64,000 bases of DNA from Diadema setosum. Lineage: Eukaryota > Echinodermata > Echinoidea > Diadematoida > Diadematidae. The stretch covers positions 30,403,006 to 30,467,005 of the forward strand of contig NC_092696.1 in NCBI RefSeq assembly GCF_964275005.1, written 5' to 3'. The notes beneath the pieces are model-generated. The model ran no database searches. It saw nothing but the letters and a program-made list of their open reading frames with translations, and was not told the origin of the DNA. Below, piece after piece: positions 57,036 to 64,000 of this stretch (its first letter is position 1; each line of letters opens with the position of its first letter). The translations under genes were made by a program, and so were the position numbers.

Positions 57036-57393
57036 TTAGAGCAGGTCCATTCTTCTGTCCCTCTCTTCGTCTTCTCTTATCCTCCTCTCCTCCTCTCTTT
57101 TCTTCCTCTCCTTTTCTCTTTCCTCCTTCTCCTTTCTTCTTTCTTCATCTCGCCTCCTCCTTTCTTCCTCTCTTTCCTCTCTTTCGCGCCATCTTTCTTC
57201 ATCTTGTCTCCTCCTTTCTTCTTCTCTTTCTTCTCGCTCCAGCTTTCATTGCTCTTCTTGTCGTTTACTTTCCATTTCCTCTCTTCTCAGCTGCAACTCT
57301 CTGTCTTTCAGATCTCTCTCCATTTCAAGCTTCTTCATTAGGTATTCAGTGGTATCACTGCCTGTATTCCTCCTTTTCCTTGCTCCCTTTGTC
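57036..57393 (-). pseudogene. Harbinger second gene, last exon (charged coiled coil)
   Basis: Minus strand: an acceptor (AATATTTCAG) at 57394-57403, then TKGARKRRNTGSDTTEYLMK, KKLEMERDLKDRELQLRREE and a long Glu/Arg coiled coil ending RMDLL and TAA at 57036. PIF/Harbinger elements encode a Myb/SANT-like DNA-binding partner of the transposase whose C-terminus is just such a coiled coil; the DNA-binding exon would lie above 57404 but is not seen. One in-frame TGA interrupts the exon. Assignment rests on position and style, not on the missing domain. Confidence 0.6.
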
Positions 57394-57489
57394 CTGAAAT
57401 ATTAAAGAACACAAATTATGCTTTGGTGAAAAATTTAGTAATCCTATTCCAAATTTACATAACCAAGGAAACATTTATTTAAGAACACA

Positions 57490-57697
57490 TGACTGTGCAT
57501 CACATCATTCGTTGCACAGCTAGCACGGCTTGGGAAGCTTAAGTTCTTGAATAGACCCTACACTTCTGAGCCTCTTTTCTCAGTTCACACTTTGCCAGAG
57601 TGTGTGCTTTCTTTCTGATATTTAGATAGGTTTTATAGGAGAATTCATTTCAGTTGAGTTCAGACTTCATTTTGAAGCTCAAGATCTGCTCTTTCAG
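57490..57697 (-). mobile_element. Half copy of the CTGAAAGAGC MITE
   Basis: Reverse homologue of 45971-46165, ending GATCTGCTCTTTCAG. It lies where the missing upstream exon of the Harbinger second gene should be. Confidence 0.72.
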
Positions 57698-57825
57698 AAT
57701 TCAGCCTAAAAAAAAAAAAAAAATTATATCTGATGTCTTTTTATTGGTTTTGTGATGCAGGGTCACATAGTTATGCACACAAATGGAAATTTAGCTGGGG
57801 GGGGGGGGGTGCTGTGACATAGGGC

Positions 57826-58180
57826 GGACTCACACTGTGAGATTTTTACTGCGATTCACCCTTTGCGATGTCGCACGACGAGAAATCGCACAGTGTGAGG
57901 TTTTCTGCGATACGACAACCGGCGATTTTTGAGCTATCGCAGCCCCTTGCAGAAACTTCAACATGTTCACAATTTATCGCAGGATCAGCGAGATTCTTTG
58001 CGATGATGATCGAAAACTTTCAGTGGAGCAAGGCGGTAGAAAAAATACTGGTCAAGATTTGAGTGGATATAATTCATTCATTCCACATTTGCTTACCGAT
58101 CTATCTCAACATGACGACGAAGATGAGATGGGGAGGGAGTTCTACAAGGACTTAGAATGCAATCGTGAGTAATTCTACGA
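57826..58180 (+). other. Possible element end plus exon-like frame
   Basis: GGGCGGACTCACACTGTGAG at 57826 looks like a DNA-transposon end, followed by several TCGCA/GCGAT words. A 69-codon frame (57963-58172, MFTIYRRISEILCDDDRKLS ... DEDEMGREFYKDLECN) reaches a strong donor CGTGAGTAA at 58164. No partner end was found, and the product is not recognised. Confidence 0.35.
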
Positions 58181-58319
58181 TGAATATGGGCTTGTCGCGT
58201 CCATCGCAGCCATTTTGTCCATACGTAGTCCCATGTATAGAGTTTGACCGAGGGCAGATTAAACAGTCTGTGTGAGGTGGGATGAAACTACCATTTACAA
58301 CAGATGCCTATTAAACGTT

Positions 58320-58620
58320 ACCCTTTTTATGCCTCCGCCACGAAGTGGTGCCGGATGCATTATGTTTTCGGGTTGTCCGTCCGTCCGTACATACGTCCGG
58401 ACGTACGTCCGTCCGCATTCGTTTACGCGATAACTTGAGAAATATTGACTGGAATTTTACCAAACTTGATCCAAGTATGAACTTTGACGGGGCAATTATT
58501 TGATTAGATTTTGGGTGAAATCGGCCAAAGGTCAAAGGTCAAGGTCAAATCATGAAATTGTATCCGTTTACGCGATAACTCAAGACTGGATCGAGTAAAT
58601 CGTCGGCGACCATCCGAACC
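58320..58620 (+). repeat. Dispersed repeat with GCCTCCGCCACGAAGTGG head
   Basis: ATGCCTCCGCCACGAAGTGG, GTCCGTCCGTCCG repeats, TTACGCGATAACTTGAGAAA and a second TTACGCGATAACTCAAGA. This short interspersed sequence is familiar from marine invertebrate genomes; its class is not settled. AGGTCAAAGGTCAAGGTCA at 58526-58544 is a nuclear-receptor half-site cluster. Confidence 0.7.
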
Positions 58621-59290
58621 GTCGTATATGTCAAAATTCGGTAAATTTTTCGAATTTCAGATTTTGCCGTTTTAAGAAAGCCCAGCACACACTCTTTCTA
58701 CTCACAAAATTTGGAAACCGGATTTTGTGTTTTTAAAGGTAGGGAATCCCATTTGCATGCCTTAAATGAAGAGTTGTATAAATACAGTGGTATGTTGAAG
58801 AGAGTATCATTTTAAAAACTCCCATAAAGTATTGAAAGTGGAGGGTTACATTTAGTACATTTTTATTGACTGTTAGATTTTGAATTGAATTTTTTTCGGG
58901 GCTCACCGTAAATTCCAGCACATTGCTAGGCTACCTTTGCAGACCCATGCACTTCATGTGTGTCCATCATGTATATTTTGTTAAGAAAGTTCATCAAAAC
59001 TTACAAACATTTCTATATACATTCTTGCCACACACTCTATATGTTATTACATCAGCTCTCATACTTTTAGATTTGTGTTTATAGATAAAAAGATACAGAA
59101 GACTGCAACAAAAAGGCTTAAGTGTGGCTGACACACAGAACTACTGAATAGTTGAGTTTTGTGCATTATTCAAATTGTAGATAACTGTTGACTACCAAAT
59201 TTCTCAGCAGTGGCCTATAAACAAGTCCCCTGTAGGTTCATATCTAATGTTTTGCTGCATTTTGGGAGGTCTGTAAAAGGTATCCCCTGC
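58621..59290. other. No gene seen
   Basis: AT-rich sequence between two repeats. Confidence 0.4.
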
Positions 59291-59293
59291 CTT

Positions 59294-59680
59294 TAAAGGG
59301 ATCGTACAGTTATGGTTGAGACCTAATTTCAGGTTTCTAACATCTTTTGGTGAGATAATGAGAAATCTCTTTTAAAATGTGAAAGAGCATGTAATTCTAT
59401 GAGGAATTCAACGTTTATTTGTTGAAAATTGGTTTTGAAATGGCTGAGATATCAAAAACGAGCGATTCTAATAAAATGTGGGACCCACACTTTATTACGA
59501 TCGCTTTGTTTTACTTTGTTTTTGGATGTTTCAGTCATTCAAAACCCAATTTTCTTCAAATAAACTTTGAATTCCTCTTAAAAGGGTATGTTCTGTACTA
59601 TATCGTAAGTGTTTTCTTTGTATCTCGCAAAAAGTTAAAAACCCAATTCTCATCTCCACCAAAACTGTACTATCCCTTTA
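59294..59680 (-). mobile_element. Fold-back MITE, copy C
   Basis: Inverted relative to copy A: TAAAGGGATCGTACAGTTAT at the left and ACTGTACTATCCCTTTA at the right, TA on both sides, with a central GTGGGACCCAC hairpin tip. This is the most complete copy. Confidence 0.9.
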
Positions 59681-59696
59681 ATAGAGAAATTTGATA

Positions 59697-59996
59697 TACT
59701 CTCTAAAAAAAAATCGAGTGAAAATTTTCACTCTTGAAGGAGTGAATACAAAAAAGGGTGAATTTAGAGTGACATTGGAGTGAATTTGGAGTGAAAATGT
59801 TCATTTTCACTCGTTTTAGAGTGACGTCAGGGATCACTCCAAAATCTTCGAGTGATCCCTGAGGTCACTCCAAAATGAGTGAAAATGAACATTTTCACTC
59901 GAAATTCACTCCAATTTCACTCGAAATTCACTCTTTTTTATATTCACTCCTTCAAGAGTGAATATTTTCACTCGATTTTTTTTTTTTTAGAGAGTA
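59697..59996. mobile_element. 300-bp near-perfect palindromic MITE
   Basis: CTCTCTAAAAAAAAATCGAG and its mirror at the right end, flanked by TA. Both arms consist of repeated GAGTGAAAAT / TTCACTC modules, symmetric about 59850. It lies 17 bp from MITE copy C. Confidence 0.9.
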
Positions 59997-59999
59997 CGT

Positions 60000-60168
60000 C
60001 ATTTTGCCTGAACGCGAATTGGCTGAAGGCGTTCATCCGAACCGACGTATCGCTATACGTCGGTTCGGGTGGGCGCGAATCTTCGAGTCGCGTTCAGAGA
60101 AGGTGTCGTATAGCAGCCAGAACTGGCAGAAGCAGACGATGGAGCGTCAACCGGACCTTCCCCAGAAC
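60000..60168 (+). CDS. Candidate CpG-rich first exon
   Basis: CpG-rich stretch with ACCGACGTATCG...CGATACGTCGGT hairpin-like symmetry at 60040-60070. ATG at 60139 opens MERQPDLPQNR and reaches a donor (AACCG then GTGAGT). In phase it would join the exon at 61412. Composition differs sharply from the flanks. The product is unknown. Confidence 0.35.
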
Positions 60169-60430
60169 CGGTGAGTTTTATAATGAGTAGCTATGAAATC
60201 ACGCAATTTCAAATAAAATGAACAGACCCAAGCAAGTTCTATCCGTAAGATTGTCACTTGTCAAGATAGATACGCAGATTGTCGTGGGTTTTCCAAAATA
60301 TATCGTTGTGTTGTTAGGTGTAGTCCTGTGTATAGACAAATATGTGGGTACAAAGGGATCCTTTAGTATCCGTATTTAAGTAGTGTTTAAATCATAGACC
60401 CTAACGTTAGTCTACAAAACAACGTTTACA

Positions 60431-60525
60431 ATGATCTCGTTGAGTTGGCTTTATGTGCTTATGGTTCTTATATGGACCTCATACGTAGTGGGTGTGGGCA
60501 ATGCCAAACTGTTAACACTTCAGGG
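60431..60525 (+). CDS. Candidate exon encoding a signal peptide
   Basis: ATG at 60431 opens MISLSWLYVLMVLIWTSYVV then GVGNAKLLTLQ, a hydrophobic stretch with an Ala cleavage-like site, and meets a strong donor (CTTCAGG then GTGAGTTG). It could be an alternative first exon of the same locus. No downstream family is recognised. Confidence 0.3.
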
Positions 60526-61411
60526 TGAGTTGTTTGGGAATTACCAAAAAAAGTACGAGATTACAAAGCTAAGTATAAGACTAAGAGTAGACGAGCCTAA
60601 CAAGTTTTACGTAGTCACCAGCCAACAATTTAGAGAAATGCGCTAATCGCTGGTTCATCATTGAGTGTAGGGCCCTACAGTTCTGATGCGATGATAGGTT
60701 CTACTATGGCCGATTGAGCCCCAAGCTTGCAAACAGTACACACACAAAGAAAAACACCCAAATCTGAGTGTAACTTGATGTATCTCATGTGAATTTGCCA
60801 ATGTAAGCCAAGGATCTAGTAGTACGTCTGTAAATTTATCTGATACTAGGATTCCTAGGACTCTAGGAGTAGGATTAAATTATGCTGGCCCATAAATACA
60901 TGTGTGCTGTTCAGAGATCTAGCCAACTGCAAATGCTTTGTACGGTACCGGTACTGAGTATGTTTAAATTATCGCATGCATTGTCACTGTGACTGTGAGT
61001 GCCAAGTCTCCGTAATATCAAAATCACTGCAATGAAGGCTTTAGTGTGTTAACAGGCCAGAGGGCAGTACTCGAGTAAGCCCCTCCTGTGATATCTAATA
61101 GTAATACGCTGATGTTCCACTACAATTAAAATATAAGTTATGAGGTCTAAATGCAATGTTCCAATTGTCAGATCTAGCGTAGCTAGGCTATAGTGCCCAC
61201 ACACTCTAGAGAGTAGTTTTGCAGTACCATAAGCACAGGGAATCTTCGCCCTCTATCCATTTATAAAATGAGTTGAATTGTGCTTTTTGCATTTTTATGA
61301 TCAATGTAAAAATAGACCACTAGATAGGCTTGAGGTAAAGCATTTCTGCTAAAATATAAAATATTGTTTTAATAAACTTGTAGTGAATGTTTTTGTTTTT
61401 GTTTGTTACAG

Positions 61412-61713
61412 GTCTTTGTCCTCAGGGAAACCAACAGATGTTGAAGTCCTTTAGGACAAAGATGGTACAAGAAATACCGTAGCTGTTGATCAGCTGAAAT
61501 TCAGGAAGGGCATGCTTCCCACGACTTCCCACTTGGAGTTCGTGTGTCAATGCGATGGCACAGGAAACTGTGGAAAGGCACAGTTACTGCTGTGTATGGG
61601 GGAGAGAATTCTGAAAGCAGTAGCGATGATGGAAACACAAGCACCGCAGACAGCAGTGATGAAGATGATACTTCTGATTATGACGATGATGACAACACTT
61701 ACCTGGCGAAATT
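61412..61713 (+). pseudogene. Exon with Tudor/SH3-like and acidic segments, frame broken
   Basis: A good acceptor (TTTTTGTTTGTTACAG) precedes it and a good donor (TTAG then GTAAGATT) follows. From the 60139 exon the frame reads RSLSSGKPTDVEVL, a TAG, then DKDGTRNTVAVDQLKFRKG. A second frame carries LGVRVSMRWHRKLWKGTVTA and an Asp/Glu/Ser-rich tail (SSDEDDTSDYDDDDNTYLAK). The two parts look like one protein with a stop and a frameshift, hence a decayed gene; the family is not certain. Confidence 0.45.
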
Positions 61714-61793
61714 AGGTAAGATTGTGCGCACACAAATGAATACATACTTGTAGTAAAAGTATGGACAGTATACAGTGTGTGTGTTTATTCGGT

Positions 61794-62185
61794 GCCAGGT
61801 AAAAATGGCAGAGGTAAAAATGGCAGGGGTAAAAATGGCAGAGGTAAAAATGGCAGGGGTAAAAATGGCAGGGGTAAAAATGGCAGAGGTAAAAATAGCA
61901 GAGGTAAAAATGGCAGAGGTAAAAATGGCAGGGGTAAAAATGGCAGAGGTAAAAATGGCACGGGTAAAAATGGCAGGGGTAAAAATGGCAGGGGTAAAAA
62001 TGGCAGAGGTAAAAATGGCAGAGGCAAAAATGGCAGGGGTAAAAATGGCAGAGGTAAAAATGGCAGAGGTAATAATGCCAGAGGCAAAAATGGCAGCGGT
62101 AAAAATGGCAGGGGTAAAAATGGCAGAGGTAATAATGGCAGAGGTAAAAATGGCAGAGGTAAAAATGGCAGAAGTAAAATGTCAG
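61794..62185 (+). repeat. 15-bp minisatellite, left arm of a TU-like element
   Basis: About 26 tandem copies of GGTAAAAATGGCAGA with GAGG/GGGG variants. All frames are open because 15 is a multiple of 3 and the unit lacks stops, giving KNGRG-, VKMAE- and LPLPF-type repeats that are not proteins. The reverse complement of the same unit returns at 63850-64000. Confidence 0.93.
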
Positions 62186-62446
62186 AAGTAATGAGAGCGA
62201 TTTCGTCAGATATGAACGTATGAAGAGGTTTTGAATGATAACCTAGCCAGAGCAAACTGTGTTTATCGAATTATCAAATCCAAATTGCAGATTTGAAGAA
62301 TATTGATAGAATTATGTTTTAAAAAGGTTAGAGCACTCTCATTATTCTGAGTTTGATTCAAGTGCAGTGGCGTAATCTGCCTGTTTGCAGAGAAATAATA
62401 AATCAACTAAGAGCCTAGTAGGCCTATGGGAAATTATTTTTATTAT

Positions 62447-62498
<52 letters not shown>

Positions 62499-62884
62499 CA
62501 ATATTATTATCATTATCTATCACTATAAGGGGGTTCCAACAAAGCTGCAAAGCCCTTAAACAGTATAATCCTACGTTGTTTCGCCCAATGAAGTTATCAC
62601 ACACACATACACACATACGAACCCACTTTTGGTATAAACATATATGCAGATATACATACTCTCACATACACACTCTTACACAAACGAATTCCGCTCACGT
62701 CCAGGCAAGTATATTGTCATTATTTTTCATTTTCTGAACTGTTTAGTGTAAAGAAGTGAAGGAGACATAGTCGAAGCAAATTACTAATTTTTCACCTGTT
62801 CAATATTATATTCTCCATCAGGTTTCGTAGGGGCCTATTTATCTCACAAGGCCTGATCACGATATAATGTAGAAGTTACAAAAC

Positions 62885-62935
<51 letters not shown>

Positions 62936-63309
62936 ACAGCAGATGTATCGGCAGACATAAGTAAGTTCTTGCAAAATATTTTATTACATTGTTCAAGTAT
63001 CACATGGCGCAAAAAGAAATATCTCAAAGTTTAATGAACACTTTGTGGTCACTTTACAAACTTATGCCTATTAAAACTGGAGACGAACTTTAGCAATAAA
63101 CTGTTCTAATGAGAGAAAAAAACGATAGTTTGCCATGGGATATCTTTCAATCATTGTTGAACGAATCTGCAGGCGAAAAATTGTAAATGTTTGATGCCTT
63201 TCAAACTTAGCTGTTGCTTCAAAGTCAATGTTATCAACATGGTGTGTTGCTAGAGATTGGTAGATTCAGCCACCGAAAATGACGTTGTTCCCTCGTTATA
63301 CAACAACAG
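62186..63309. other. Interior of the TU-like element; microsatellites
   Basis: (ATT)n at 62447-62505, CACACATACACACA-type repeats at 62600-62690, a run of about 48 A at 62886-62934. No gene. Confidence 0.6.
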
Positions 63310-63561
63310 TAAGAAAATCAAATCAAATCCCATCCAGGTAGATTGAAATCACCGCCTATGACTACCATTATGATCGCGATTCAATTCACACAGGGATCGC
63401 TGAAGCTCTGCAAGTCTCTCTTTACATGTGCCGCGGGGAGAAATGTAACACTGCCCTATTAAATTTTCCCCAGTGGTAACAGAAACGGTAAAAGATCCCT
63501 GCCAATTCTTCATACCTGCATGTCTGTTATCAAGCAATTTCATTTTCAGAAGTTTGCACAA
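63310..63561 (-). pseudogene. LINE-type endonuclease fragment
   Basis: Minus strand: NWQGSFTVSVTTGENLIGQC, CYISPRGTCKERLAELQRSL, then after a one-base shift MVVIGGDFNLPGWDL. GDFN is the catalytic motif of the exonuclease-endonuclease-phosphatase fold of LINE ORF2 proteins. The fragment is short and out of frame. Confidence 0.65.
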
Positions 63562-63849
63562 TTTTTAAAATACAGTGTACTTTATATCAGCATAGTATAG
63601 GACCTACCCGATCTAAAGTAAGTTTGATATTTTACTGACAAGATACCTGTAGAGCTGTATAGTGGTTAATATGTCCATTTTCAGGTGTACCGAGGCTCAT
63701 CTTTTTAATGATGTAATTGGATTGTTGACTGGCCGAGCATTTTTCAAGTTACATGAGTGTCCCATATTTCTCCCTGTGTCACATTTCTCCCCGGTCTCCC
63801 CCGTGCTTTATTTCAGGAGAAGGCACGAAAAGCGCGTATTGCGACCACT

Positions 63850-64000
63850 GACAACTGACAACTTTACCTCTGACATTTTTACCTCATAACCATTTACCTC
63901 TGCCATATTTACCGCTGCCATTTTTACCTAGCCGTTTTTACCTCTGCCATTTTTACCTCTGCTATTTTTACCTCTGCCATTTTAACCCCTGCCATTTTTA
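63850..64000 (-). repeat. 15-bp minisatellite, right arm (runs off the window)
   Basis: TTTTTACCTCTGCCA units, the reverse complement of the left-arm unit, more diverged at the inner edge (CTCTGACATTTTTACCTCAT) and continuing past 64000. Confidence 0.9.

Larger units (their letters stand above)
54382..57393. mobile_element. PIF/Harbinger DNA transposon (ends not resolved)
   Basis: A transposase gene on the plus strand and a convergent second gene on the minus strand, the standard two-gene layout of PIF/Harbinger. Gag similarity stops at 54381, so the transposon or its flank begins there. A matching 3' inverted end was not found before 57.8 kb, where MITE fragments begin, so the right side is probably deleted. 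Confidence 0.7.

Noticed and set aside
61775-62255. Three overlapping open frames of 138-156 codons on both strands
   Set aside because: All are translations of the 15-bp minisatellite; the unit has no stop in several frames, so openness carries no information.

Overview
The window is a repeat-dense piece of an animal genome with few intact genes. Several features point to an echinoderm, most likely a sea urchin: a replication-dependent histone-type 3' end with an echinoid-style CAAGAAAGA downstream element, 15-bp tandem arrays in inverted orientation that resemble the TU transposons of sea urchins, L2/CR1-type LINE tails, Tc1-type fold-back MITEs, and many very long G/C homopolymers. The species itself cannot be fixed from the sequence alone.

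Layout. 1-690 and 21955-25950 are arrays of one roughly 150-170 bp satellite; the second array contains an exact 806-bp, five-monomer higher-order repeat. 690-4700 and 21360-21835, 26500-26860 and 27600-27915 share two families of G-rich dispersed blocks. From 4703 to 21355 there is a nest: a fossil LTR of a Ty3/Gypsy-like element is split by a fold-back MITE (5025-5409), by a 10.7-kb element with inverted ends and a 3-bp CAG target duplication (5491-16194), and then by a 4.7-kb LINE on the minus strand (16629-21287). The 10.7-kb element carries fold-back MITEs, exon-like segments and a tandem array of RFX X-box motifs (14560-15830). A second LTR end lies at 26857-27165. 28.0-31.6 kb holds LINE tails, a telomere-like MITE and microsatellites.

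32230-36521 is the most informative locus: an intronless BEN-domain gene, broken by one stop codon and by a 3.5-kb inserted element, that ends in a canonical histone mRNA stem-loop (36482-36497) followed by CAAGAAAGA. 37.2-40.6 kb is a LINE inserted into an older LINE, with an exact GAGTAA target duplication. 41.7-43.1 kb is a large inverted duplication with a TTAA-type MITE beside it. 44.4-51.9 kb holds more MITEs, LINE fragments, a CCAAT-rich tandem repeat and a candidate first exon.

51857-54381 is the best-preserved LTR copy (LTR with TATA box, primer-site-like sequence, Gag-like frame). It stops where a PIF/Harbinger transposon begins; that transposon has a two-exon transposase (54599-56470, plus strand) and the last exon of a convergent second gene (57036-57393, minus strand). 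58.3-60.0 kb is a run of dispersed repeats and fold-back MITEs. 60.0-61.7 kb has CpG-rich, exon-like sequence with good splice sites. 61.8 kb to the window end is a TU-like element whose right arm runs off the window. No rRNA, tRNA or CRISPR was seen.
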